This document shows, piece by piece, positions 1 to 13,500 of a stretch of 64,000 bases of DNA; the stretch's first letter is position 1; each line of letters starts with the position of its first letter. The translations under genes were made by a program, and so were the position numbers. A model generated the notes under the pieces. That model did not search any database. It had not been told where the DNA came from and saw nothing but the letters and a program-made list of their open reading frames with translations. Source of the DNA: Serripes groenlandicus (taxonomy: Eukaryota; Mollusca; Bivalvia; Cardiida; Cardiidae); the NCBI GenBank assembly GCA_031761405.1, contig JASEVX010000013.1, positions 33,856,458-33,920,457 of the forward strand. Reading direction: 5' to 3'.

Positions 1-1110
1 ATAGAGTTGAAATCTTGAAATCTTTCATAGGTGTGATGGTTGGGAAGGATTTTATAACGTTTCAATGGAATGCATCAAGTAGTTACTAAGATACAGACTC
101 TTAATGTAGTTGCATGCACACCTTTAAAAATAATTTATAAGTAAAAAAGGGCAACAATTTGCATCATATGTAGGATAGAGTTATCTTAATTGGTTGTGTA
201 TATAGTTGTGAAATTGGGAAGGGTTGTATAAAGTTTCAATACAATGCATCAAGTAGTTACTGAATAACTTACATAAAATGCAGGATAGATTTATTTAACT
301 CAAAAATCAACATAGGTGTGATAGTTGGGAAGGGTTGTATAAAGTTTCAAAGCAATGCATCAAGTAAATACTAGGATATCGACTCTTAATGTAGATGCAT
401 GCAAAACTTTAACGAAATGTCTAGGTAAAAAAGGGCCATAACTTGCATTAAAAATCTAAATTAGTTTAATAGTTGGGTAAGGTTGTATGAAGTTTCTATG
501 CGATGCATAGAGTTAATACTGAGATATGGGACTCTTAAATTTAGTTGCACAAAAAACTTTAACAAGAATTTCTATGTCAAAAAAGGCCATAATTTGCATT
601 AAATGAAGGATAGAGTTATCAGACTTGATTAATTCAATAGGTGTGGTAGTTGGGAAGCATTGTATAAAGTTTCAATGTAATGCATCAAGTAAATACTGTG
701 ATATGAACTCAAAACTTTAACCAGAATTTCTAAGTAAAAAAAGGGCCATAACTTGCATAAAATGCAGGATAGAGTTTTCTTACTTAATAATCTACATAGG
801 TGTGATAGTTGGGTAGGGTTGTAGAAAGTTTCAATGCAATGCTTTAAGTAAATACTGAGATATTGACTCTTAATTTAGTTGCATGCAAAACTTTAACCAG
901 AATTTCTAAGTAAAATAAGGGCCATAACTTGCATAAAATGTAGGATAGAGTTATCTAACTTGAAAATCTACATTGGTGTGATAGTTGGGTAGGTTTGTAG
1001 AACGTTACAATGCAATACATGTAGTACTTAAGTACTTGCATTCAAAATTGACGTGGACGCCGACGCCAGGGTGATTAGTATAGCCCTCATATTCTTCGAA
1101 TAGTCAAGCT
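1..1110 (+). repeat. HINE-like satellite array, left end outside window
   Basis: About seven diverged units of roughly 150-178 bp (one truncated), each with GTGTGATAGTTGGGAAGGGT, a CAATGCATCAAGTA block and AAGGGCCATAACTTGCAT. It ends with a GACGCCGACGCCAGGGTGA stretch and TTCGAATAGTCAAGCT. A second copy with both ends is at 43087-43789. Confidence 0.7.
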
Positions 1111-1435
1111 TCAATACAGAGATAAATACATATTCGCAGGTCAGCATAGCTCACCAGAAAGGGGCTTGGTAGTTTATGCCATTGCTGTTGATATACAAAT
1201 GTTGTATTTGCATGTGTCATGGGTCATATTTAACCCTTTTCACATAGAAAAAATATGCAGAAAACGATATTGAAAGATTCCTGGTAAGAATGTTGAAAAT
1301 CTCTATTAATTACAAGTTTAATTATTGACGAGTTTTAAAATGTTGTTGAAAAAGGAGAAATTGATTAATTTAAGCAATTTCTTCAGTTCCGACAATGTAT
1401 TCACAAGTTGTATGCAGGCGGGAAACTTAAAGTAC

Positions 1436-1572
1436 CTCTGTACATAGCCATCCTTATTTTCTCCATTAAATCTGTCGCCTGGCCCGGAATCAAATCAATG
1501 GCAAGCTCACCCCGACCATTTTTAACATTGGCATCCACATTGGCCTTCAGTAATACCATGATGATAGAGTAC
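1436..1572 (-). CDS. TRANK1: TRANK1-like exon 18 (ankyrin; last exon in window)
   Basis: Residues 1036-1081 plus 1 nt. It contains IIMVLLKANVDANVKNGRGE, then LAIDL, an ankyrin repeat continuing exon 17. Acceptor TTGAAG, donor GTACTT, phases 2 to 1. The coding sequence must continue left of position 1; no exon is visible in 1-1435. Confidence 0.75.
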
Positions 1573-4500
1573 CTTCAATAACAAGAATTATGCGTAATTA
1601 TATGTCACCGACTTTGACTATCAAAACAAGTGTAAAATACAAAGACAAAATGTGTGTGCAAAACTTGAAGTCGCTCTAACAAGTGCAAAATACAAGAAAT
1701 TAGAAAACAAAAAACATTATATGACGCATAAAATTATTTATTTATTATATTATTATGTCTCCCCTTCTCTGAAAGGGAGACATACTGTATTTGTCATTAT
1801 TCTTCTTATTATTATTCTTAACTTTTGTTTGTCCCGAGCAGAACTCGGAAACTATAACTCTGGGCCACTTTGTTGCAAAGTTATCTCCCTTTGTTCAATA
1901 TTTTAATAGTGTAAACTTTGCATTTTTAGGGGAGACATCTGTTTTCGATGCAGTGCTCAAAAAACAACCCATCTAGTTATTATTATCATTATATTTATTT
2001 GTGCTAAAAAAAATCAAAATTAAGGAGCCAGCTTGTTATGGGGTTAAACTCTGCCCGACAAGTAGACACATTTAAACACATCTGCAGCAGACCACTTTTG
2101 AAAACATTGTGGCAAAAATATTGAAACTATAGTATCTATAAAGGACAGAACAACTATTGAATAATGTTTCCAAAAGTGTTCAGCTGCAGAGGCATAAATC
2201 TAATGGTACTAAACTCCAGTCTTTTATCAGAAAATGCATTTAGGTATATTTAACATATATGCGGATGGCAGGGCTCCGCAAAACACGTAAATTGCCGGTT
2301 AGACCGAATTTATACTAGACGGACCGGTTTCAATCTTAAAACTAGTAAAAAATCGGACCATGATTCTCTATAAAGTTAACTATATAACACCTACACTATA
2401 GGTCACTTTGTAAACGTGAACAGTCGTCTGTAATCCTTTGAGATAGTCACTTACCATAACGTAAACCGCATTATCGATCCAATTAATTTTGACAATCATG
2501 TAAACTTATTGATAATGCCAATTGAAATTCCTAGGTTATAATCAATGCTTGACCACTGATGGTTGACTGAATTACCAAAGAAAATCCCTATGAATGCATG
2601 CGATAATGATTTCGTGTATCTGATTGGCTCTATGGCTTTTAGGGAATTTCTATAAGTCACGTGACCTTTGTTACCTTTCAAGATGGCAAAAGTGGCATGG
2701 AAAAAGAGATATTTACAAAACCTTTCGTAAAAATAAATATGTCACTAAAAATATAAGGCAGAAATTTTAACTTCATTTCATTTCATTTGTCTTTCAATAC
2801 ATTGGTGAAAGGGCTCAAAACAATTTACTTGCAATGTCCACCAAAGAAGGAACTTACGCTCCTTTGTTTTAACATATCGAGGGAAATTTCAATAACATTT
2901 ACATTGAGTCTGCTCCATAACTAGGAAACGAGCACCTAGCTGTTGGCTTCATACGCAACTTCACGGCAATCGAAATTCAGGATGCTTTAATGGGCATCGT
3001 TACTAGAAACGAGCACATGTTGCACCATACACAACTTCATGGCGCTCGGAATTTGGGTTGCTTCGTTGGGCATCGTCACTCACGAGCACCTGTTGCATCA
3101 AACACAACTTCATGGATGTTTTGATGGGCACCTTGTTGAAGGAATAGATAGATAGAGAGAGAGAGAGAGACTAAAAGCTCAGCAATGCAGAATATTATGA
3201 TAATGGACATGAATGAATATTTTGCAAAATGTCTAATTTGATTTTAAATTGCCAAATCTTTTTTTTTTTTCTTTACCTTTTCCGACATACAGTTGCTTTC
3301 TGACACCTCTGTAGCAGACTTTTGAAAACGAGAAATGAGCAATTAGCAACTTCCCCTTTTTCCACAATGTTTTCAACTTCATTATAAAATTATCCTTTCA
3401 TTCATACAGATTTGTTCAGTCATCTGCTTCGGATTTCCTACAGGAGTTCTCTCTACATCTTACCTCAACTCCGTGGTAACGCCTCTCTCTTTAGCAGCAG
3501 TGTGTAGGGGAGTATTCCCATCTTTGTCAAACAAATTTACCTCTTTGTATCTCTTCAATAGCCATTTCAAAAGAATTCCATTCTTGGCTGTGATTGAAAC
3601 AAAAGAACAATTGATTCTTTGTTTGGTGTTTAACACTACTTTCAACAATTGTTCAGTTATACAATAACATTTACTGGGTAAAATAACAGTACTGCTGGTC
3701 TATTTATCTTGACACCAGGCAGTCAGTTGTAATGCTAACCCTGAAAACCTATGCGCAAAGGAGGGCAGCAATTACTACCAATTTTAAGGTATCTCTTTGG
3801 TATGATTCGGCCGAGGATCGAACCTGTGACATCCAACAACCTAGGTGTATGCTCTACCACTACACCACCAAGGTGGTGGATCAATCAAATAAGTGGAGCA
3901 GTGGTAGATTGTCGGCCTCTGGCACCAAAGGTCTGAGGTTCGAATCATGTGAAGTGCGGTTTCAACCTTTGAGACGTTTCTACACAAAGGGTGCAACTAC
4001 TTGTGAAGTCTCCATGAAGCAGGCATCAAGCTTGATTAAAATTAAGCTGATATCTTGTGTTGTAATCAATGTGAAATAAATCAGTTTAAACCATACTAAT
4101 CAATCAATCAATCAATCAATTAAAGAATTAATCAATTAATCAATTAATCGATGAAACAACTCACCAACAAGTAAACAGATTCTAACAGCTGCATGTAGGT
4201 AGGTGTCACCTTTATTCAAGGTCAAGGTCATTTTGTCTGCACCAAAGTCCAGAAGATATTGAATGAGATCAGCTGACCATCGGTGAGCCTATAGATATAT
4301 ATATAAACATATGAATTTTACTAGCAATTTGGGTCCTTTTGTGTATGTTACTAATAGATCCCCATGGTAGAGTGCCCTTTCCTAGCCTAGTACTGGTTTT
4401 TTTTACCCAGGGATCATGAATAAATTAACTGTTGCTGTGATATAACTGAACTAAAGTTGCAAATGGCATAAAACCCTTGCTGAAAACCTATCACAGATAT

Positions 4501-7500
4501 AGATAAGGCGTGTATATCATATTTTAAAATTCATATATTTAACTCAAACCCTATGTTGTTTGTATTCAGAATTGTCACACTAACCTTATGTTGTTGGTAC
4601 TCCAAAGAACCATCTCACTAACCTTATGTTGTTGGTATTCCAAAGAATCATCTAACCTTATGTTGTTGGTAAACCAAAGAACCATCTAACCTTATGTTGT
4701 TGGTACTCAAAAGAACTGTCTCACTAACCTTGTTGTCGGTACACCAAAGAACCATCTCACTAACCTTATGTTGTCGGTACACCAAAGAACCATCTAACTA
4801 ACCTTATGTTGTCGGTACACCAAAGAACCATCTAACTAACCTTATGTTGTTGGTACACCAAAGAACCATCTCACTAACCTTATGTTATCTACATGTACAC
4901 CAAAGAACCATCTCACTAACCTTATGTTGTCTACATGTACACCAAAGAACCATCTCACTAACCTTATGTTGTCGGTACACTTAGGAATCATCTAACCTTA
5001 TGTTGTTGGTACACCAAAAGAATCATCTAACTTTATGTTGTTGGTACACTAAAGAATCATCTAACCTTATGGTGTTGGTACTCTAAAGAACCATCTCACT
5101 AACCTTATGTTGTCTACATGTACACCAAAGAACCATCTCACTAACCTTATGTTGTCGGTACACTTAGGAATCATCTAACCTTATGTTGTTGGTACACCAA
5201 AAGAATCATCTAACTTTATGTTGTTGGTACACTAAAGAATCATCTAACCTTATGGTGTTGGTACTCTAAAGAACTGTCTCACTAACCTTATGTTGTTGGT
5301 ACACTAAAGAATCATCTCACTAACCTTACAGTGTTGGTACTCTAAAGAACTGTCTCACTAACCTTATTGTGTTGGTACTCTAAAGTACTGTCTCACTTAC
5401 CTTATGTTGTTGGCAAACCAAAGAATCATCTAACCTTATGTTGTTGGTACTCAAAAGCATCATCTCAGTGAGATGATTCTTTGAGTACCAACAACATAGG
5501 GTTTAATTGAATAATAAGAGAGATATTGAGACAAGTACCTGTTACTCTCTTTTTCTAGGCATCTGAGCCAAAGCCTTCTCTTTTAGTCTGACTTTGTATA
5601 AGTGTTAGATGAACCTTCTAAACGAGATTATGTATTGGAGTTTAAAGTTGTTTTTAACTGAATTTGAGTTATATCAAGTCAAAATGTTGTTGAAAAAGGC
5701 GAAATTGCTCATTACATGCAATTTCTTCATTTGCCACAATGATTTCAAGTCATCTGCTACATATAGGCATCAGAAAGTGTATGTATGAGGGAAGGGTTAA
5801 CAAAAATTCCATACTCGCATCTTCTCCAGTTTGCATATCGGTGCCAGTGTGTAGGTTATATGCGGTATCTTTATCATTTCAGACATAATGTGAGCATAGG
5901 CAATATACGCTCTGTCCCAATCGTCTTTTCGTATCAATTCGTATGAAGTTTTCAGCCAGACATGTCCTTGACCTTTATCAAAATTGTTGTGGATTTTCGC
6001 ATCAACTAAAATGTGAAGAATCATTAATGAGATTGTAATACAATCTGATTAAATTAAACGGAGACTGAACCCAATCAAACATCTAATAAATCTGCAGCAG
6101 ATAATTCTGAAAACACCCATGCGAAATAAGTTATCTACAATAACTGATCTCACGGTTGTTTTCCAAAGAGGCTTCAAGAATGCCATAAGATTGCCAACAC
6201 AGAAGAACCTGAACTAAATGCAGTGTTTAACCCTTTCCCTCATACAACAATTCTGCAGCAGACAACTTTGAACATATTTCGTCAAAAAAAGGAAAAATCT
6301 CTTTAATTGAATGGATAACCTATGACTAAAAGTGGAGAGCATTATGGCAAAAGGAGAAATTGCTCGTTTTGAGCAATTTCTTATTTTGTCACTATGTTTT
6401 CAAAAAGCTGTCCGCTGCAGAGGCTTCAGAAAGCGTCTATATGAGGCAAAGGGTTAAGGCTGATCTGGATCTATTTTCATTGGTTTCATTTGACGTGGCA
6501 CATTTCATAGAAAGATACTTGTCAGAGCAATGTCTTCCTTACCACAATGTTTTCAAAAAAATAGTTAATTTGACGCATGTGCAGCAGACAACATTTGAAA
6601 ACATTGTCGTAAAAGGATGAATTGCAATTTTCCTTTTTCCTACATGCGTCAAAATAAATATTTTAAACACATGTTTAGGTCATGTCAATGGAAGAAATGG
6701 CATTCTTTCCTTGGATCTCAGGGTTGTGGGGTTAGCATTATACAAATGTCTCACTGGAGTCAAGCTAAATGTGCCAGTATAGAACTGGCAACTTACCCAT
6801 GAAATGCTGTGATATAACTGAAATACTGTTGAAAACAGCATAAAACACCATACAAACACAATTTGGTATATCAGCAGCAGACATCATTTGAAAAAATTGT
6901 GGTAAAAGGAGAAACTGTTTGTAATGTTTTCATCTCTATTCAGTGATTATACTTGTTTATCAAGACTTTCCATATCTTTGCCTAGATGTTTTTCATGTCA
7001 TCTGCTACAGATTTGTTGTATACTGTAAGAATGAATGAATGAATGTATATTGTTTTATGGCCCATCGACAGCTAAGGTCATTTAGCGCGCAATTAAATTT
7101 AATTATTCATGATCCCTGGGTTAACAAACATACTGTAAGAAGAGATTAACACTTACCCACATAGAACAAATCTGCTTCAGACAACTTTGATAATAGTTAG
7201 ACAACTCTATAGGAAAGCTCTATAAATGAAATTATTTTCATTGGATAGAGTTGAACACATTGCGAGCAATTTCTCCATTTGCCATAATGTTTTCAAGTTG
7301 TCTGCTGCAAAGGCGTCGAAAAATGTCTGTGTGGGAAAGGATTAAATGTTTACTAACATGTCTTGGGAGCCATCTGTTGTGAGATAAGAGTCATCTCGGA
7401 GAGGATCTCAATCCGCACTTTGTCGTCCATCGAAGCCTCTACATCTTTATATGCAGTTATGTATGCGTTTAGTGAACTTTCCATTTTCTTCAGTCCTTTC

Positions 7501-10500
7501 AGCGCCTTGGCAACCCGGAGATGAGCCTAAAATTTCAACCAACAACTTTCTACATAATTGATTGATTTATTGTTAGTTGTTTTACGCCACTTTCAACAAT
7601 TTTTCAGTTCTATATATCATCTTGTCACATTCTACATACGAGACCTTGGGAGGAGGTTTCAATCCCTGGTAAAAGGTCACCCTAGGAACATTTCTATAAA
7701 ACAATTAAAAATTGGTCCATTATTTTCTGAGAAGAAGATTTTTAAAAAGTATTCATTTCAGGAGGAAAATGTAAAATTAACAGCCGCGTCACGACCCCTT
7801 GAGCCCATGTTCTGAGGATAAGATTTTTCACTATAGACATATACAACAAAACAGCACGCCACATGGCGTCCATGTTTTTTTAATGAATCAACATAGTTTA
7901 AAGGAATCTGGTAGAGGGTTTACCCAAAAAACATGTATACCAAATTATCTAAAAATTGGCCAAACAATTTTGGGTGATATTTTTTTTTCTTGTTTGAAAT
8001 ATGTTTTACAAAATTGGATAATCCTGGATCAACCAGGCCGCAATAATACTCCCACATCAAATTCCTGAACAATGAATTGTGTGACTCCTTCGTAGGTAAT
8101 TAAATACTAATCTTACCTTGTACCAATGTCCCTGGTATGAAACGCACGCTTTCGCATCATCAAGGGCACAGTCATATTGTCCAAGCTTTAAATATCCCTC
8201 AGCTCTGTTCCCATACAGAATAGAAACATCTTTACTTGCAGACCCTTTGAGCTGATTCATCGACTGAGACTGGAGCATATCTATGGCCTTTGTGTAGAGC
8301 TCGACGGCCTCTTGTATGTCCCCGGACTTGTACTTCAGATTGCCCTGATCTTTTACCAGGTTCACTTCACCCCACGAAAAGGCTGCAAAATATGGAAATT
8401 GATTAATTATTATGGCTTAATGCAGTTGTGGATTGATTGTTTGGTGTTTTATGCCCCTTTCTAAAAGAATCAGTTATATCACAGCTTTTCCTTTGTAAGT
8501 CATAAATACTACTGAACCATTTATCCTGACAACAGCCAGTCAGTCGTAATTCTAACCTTGAATACCGCCATTACTCCTATTTCAAAAGACTTTTGTATGA
8601 CCGAGCTAGGGACCGAACCCACGACCTTCTGCACCCGAGGAGGACACTCTTAACACTACACTACCAAAGCGGTCTTGATGCGGTTATCAATGTTATCTCA
8701 GTCATATCACAGCTGTAAAGGTAATTCTACTTCCCCTGCTCTTTCACCAGATTTACTGTATAAGGTTGCAATAATAGAACTGAGACCCGTCTTGGTGGTT
8801 GGGGTCTAAATGACACTCCCCTTTGACTTCCTTTAACCCTTTCCCTCATACCACAATTCTTCAGCAGACGACTTTGAACATATTTTGTCAAAAAATAGAA
8901 AATCTCTATAATTGAATGGACGACCTATGACTAAACGTGGAAAACATTGTGTCAAAAGGAGAAATTGCGCATTTTGAGCAATTTCTTCTTTTGTCACTAT
9001 GTTTTCAAAAAGTCATCTGCTGCAGAGGCGACAGAAAGCACCTATATGAGGGAAAATGTTAAAGACATATTATTGCATAAAATCTACGCTTATGGGATAC
9101 AGAAACATTGCAAAAGCTGGGCGTAAACGGCGAGAAAACAAGTATAAAACAAAGCGATTCTCGCGTGTACGTGCCGTTTCAGACCAGTTAGATGTTTTAC
9201 ATATGCATTAACCGCGGGCACTGTTAGTAAACAAAACATGGACGCTGCATCTCCCGGCTACTGGCCAAAAGTCGTGACGTCATTTTTTTAAAATTCCTAG
9301 TATTAATTTGTTTTTCATTTCATTTTCATTGACAATTAATTCCTTACACACATAAAATAATAATATCAGCTTGTTTAACTCGATAATTAGTAACATGCAA
9401 TAGACTCACAGCTAAAGAGCATACTATAATCCAAAACCATTTATTTAATTCGACCCATGTCGAGCTTGATGTAGGACCGGTTCGTGGATATGTAAAACAT
9501 AAATTGTTTATTTTATAACGTTGAATGGGTTCATGTTCATCAGCGGTTATCGTACATCTGAACGTTACAGCAGACTATATAGTGGATGTTTGCTCTTATT
9601 TTATGCATTAATAGAGAAAATACACATTTTCTCGGGCATGAACATCTGTGGACGCTCTTCAAATGTGTTTATGCCCGAGTGCGAACATTTTTTGCGGGCG
9701 TCCGCAGATGTTCACGCCCTCGAAAATGTGTATTATCCCTATATTGGCATAACACTAGTGGGGATACATTTCAAATTATTTCTTTACTGAAAGATATATT
9801 CAGGATTATGGCTGTAACAATAATCCAATTTGTTTCGGGGCTGACATATAGGCCGATTCATTTTCATGAGTTCATTTACTTCCGCATCTCGTTCTTAAGG
9901 GCGCTTGCCTATGTATTCTGGCTGAATGAGCGCCTAATCACAAAGATGTAAACATTTGGTTTACTTGGCTTTTATCTGTCAACGCTACATTTCGGAACAG
10001 AATTGCACGCAATCGGAATACTCGGCCTTTTCCAACATTCTCTTTCGCGAAGACGGACTGTTCAAGCTTTTCAAATTTACAATTTTAATCTCCGATTATC
10101 GTACATTTAAAGTCGACATCGTGTATTGAAAATGCCGAGAAGAAAACAACCAAATACGGAACAGGCGACAGCAAAAAGGCCCCGTACGAGGCGTGATGAT
10201 CCTGAAACGGCGACACTTGGAGCTATTCCCGATGCTCCAGCATCAGGTGAGAATAATTCGGTGACAAATAATTTCGTCGATTTTGAATCTGTCCTCAGAC
10301 AGACACTGGGATCTGATTCTGGTTTGCCTGGGTGCTCGACCGATCCTGTTATTTTTCCTGATTCCGACTCGATTCCCACTGCCGTCCACTTAGGATCCGA
10401 CGAGGTTTCGGCCCACGTGCCCACTGCCCTTAGACAAAAAATTTGGTCCAACCAATTTATTAATTTTGCCCTATTGCTTAAGGGCAGCGTAGAACTGAAT

Positions 10501-13500
10501 GACATTTACAGTGCCGGCCCTCTTTTCACTAACGAAAAAGGCCAAATTATGGAAACTCGCCCAAAGGCTACCACGGACAGGGTTGCGAGCGCCGAAAAAT
10601 GGACCGACGCGTTTATTATATTTATGTCCGTGTACTTACAGAAATATCCAGATAAGGCTCAGGAATTATTGCAATATATGGTCATTATTCGGGAGGCTGC
10701 AGGTCGTTCTAAGTCCATGGCATGGCGCTCATATGATGAGCAATTTAGAATCCGCCAAGCCTCTAATCTCCAGCCATGGGATAAATTGAACCACGATCTG
10801 TGGCTGCGCATTATGATGCTAAGTCAATCATACGAGCCTCAACCAGCCCATACTATGGCTAGAGGATCCTGCTTAGATTTCAATAAAGGCACATGTTCTT
10901 GGAAGTCATGCAAATTCCCACACACATGCTCTCATTGTGGAATAGCAAACCATGCCAAAATCAATTGTTTTAAGTTGAACCCAGGTAGGGGAGGTTCTTC
11001 CTTTCGGGGAGGTAGGGGTTTCCACTCACAGGGTCGAGGTGGCGGTTCGAGGAGTGGCAACCAGTAACGCTGATGTTGAATCCTCTTTTTCGTGCACTGC
11101 CTCGCCTGACATAGGTTACCTTTTTTCCCTTGCAAATACCCCAATAAATGTTTTAAACTTGGAAAGGGAGCTTGTCCACTATGATCCTGCTAAAGCGGCT
11201 GCTATCCTGAATGGCTTTAAATATGGTTTCCCATTGTATTATACCGGACCACGCACCCCAACAATTTCAAAAAATCTCAAATCCGCCAGAGCTCGACCGG
11301 ATATAGTTCGAGAAAAAATATTGTCCGAAATAAACGCGGGTAGGGTGGCAGGCCCTTATGATTACCGTCCCATTCCAACTTTGAGAATCTCCCCTTTAGG
11401 CTTAGTACCAAAACACGAACCGGGTGCGTTCAGATTAATTCATCATTTATCCTACCCATCTGGGTCTTCTCTAAACGATTTCATAGACCCAAAGCTATGT
11501 TCCGTCCAATACACAAGATTTGATGAAGCTGTAAATATGGTTCATGACCTAGGTCAAGGCTGTCTTTTGGGAAAAGCAGATATCAGGTCCGCTTTCAGGC
11601 TTCTGCCGGTTTCAATTTTAGATTTCGATCAATTAGGGTTTATGTTTGAAGAAAAATATTACTTTGACAAAGCCATGCCATTCGGCTGTAGCCTGGCATG
11701 TAAAACATGGGAGCTTTTTGCCTCGTTTCTGGAGTTTACTGTTGCAAGACACTCCACAGTTGGTAGTCTTTTACATTATCTTGATGATTTTCTGTTTGGT
11801 GGAAGAAATAACACCAATCATTGTGCAGTAATAATGTCTGTTTTTCACGAAAAAATGGAATTACTGGGTGTACCAGTCGCTCAGGAAAAGACAGAGGGTC
11901 CCACAACACATTTGTGCTTCCTTGGCCTTGACATAGACACCATTGACATGGTGATACGCATCCCATCTGATAAGATCGTTGAAATAGTTAGAAAAATTAA
12001 GGCTATTATATCTGGCAAAAAGTGCACCTTGAAACAAATGCAGTCTCTCATTGGCTCTCTGAACTTCGCCTGCCGTGCAATCCTTCCAGGGCGCCCTTTC
12101 TGCAGGAGATTAATTGATTCCATCTGTGGGCTTACTAAAGCCCACCATCACCTCCGTATTACTGCCGGCATGAGAGAAGATCTTCAACTATGGCTGCATT
12201 TCTTTAGCAATTTCAACGGTGTGTCAGTATTTAATGAAAGGTACTGGGTGTCTAATGAAGACATTAACCTTTTCACAGATAGTGCAGGGGGCTGTTCTCT
12301 TGGTTTTGGGGCATATTTTTGTGGTAAATGGGCATTTGGACAGTGGCCACAGGACTGGGTTGAAAATGGAATTACAAATGACATAACTGTTTTAGAATTT
12401 TTTCCTATCGTGGTATCCTTGCATATCTGGGGTGAACATCTTCGTAACAAAAAAATTGCCTTTCGATGTGATAATATGGCAGTTGTTCACATTGTTAACT
12501 CAATGACATCAAAATCTAAATGCGTTATGGCTCTTTTAAGGGATTTCACCCTCTTATGTTTGAGAATGAATATTGTCTTTAGGGCGGTGCATGTAAGTGG
12601 TGCATCTAATAAAATCGCCGATGCACTGAGCCGTTTTCAATTTCAGAAATTCCACCAGCTTGCTCCCGAAGCCGATTTAGATTCGACGCCTGTCCCTGTC
12701 CACCTGTGGAACATCTTATTAGCGAATCGCAAAACCTTGTATCAATGAGTATCGCGCCAAATTCTCAAAATGCCTATAAAAATGCTTTGGGGGCTTTCAC
12801 ATCTTTTCGTAAAAAGTACAGACTGCCAAACCTTTACCCAGCCCCTATTGGTCATATTACATTGTTCATTTCTTGCTGTGTTCAACTTGGTTACTCTCCA
12901 TCAACAATATCTACTTATGTATCGGGTATAAGTTTTTACCATAAAATTCGGAACCAGCCAGATCCGACGTCCGTTTTTATAGTTAAGAAAATGATCGAGG
13001 GAGCTAAAAGAGCCAAAACAACATGCGATGTAAGGTCCCCTATCACAGACTCCATCCTTCGGAAAATATTAAACATACTCCCAAACACGTGTTATACGAT
13101 GTATGAAACCTACCTTTTTAAGGCAGCCTTTCTGACTGCATATTACGGTTTATTAAGAGTAAGTGAGATAACACATACAAGTCCGTTACAAGCTCATAGG
13201 CCTCTAGCACTTTCAGACATACATGTTGAGAATTGCTCGACAGCTATTCAAATTACAATTCGTTTTTCAAAAACATGTCAACGTGGAACTCCAACCACTC
13301 TGCGAATACCTGCTACTAATGACCCATCCTTTTGCTGTGTCTCGGCCATGAGAAAGTTCTTAAATAAACGCCCTGTGAGTTCAGGTATTTTATTTTGCCA
13401 TGAAAACGGCTCGCCTCTTACGCGCTCGCAATTCAGCGGAGTGTTGGCAAAAGCTATAAACTTACTGGGTTTGCCCACCTTCAAATACACAACGCACTCT

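Noticed and set aside
3732..4079. 115-aa open frame
   Set aside because: It runs across two SINEs in opposite orientation; no protein similarity.
4546..5470. CRISPR-like regular repeats
   Set aside because: Units are contiguous diverged minisatellite copies without unique spacers, in a eukaryotic intron.
8117..8382. Separate small TPR genes at 8117, 25039 and 35957
   Set aside because: Each has splice sites at both ends and phases that fit one continuous minus-strand transcript.
10107..10505. 132-aa antisense frame inside Ngaro gag
   Set aside because: Shadow of the gag reading frame; no motif and opposite strand to all element genes.
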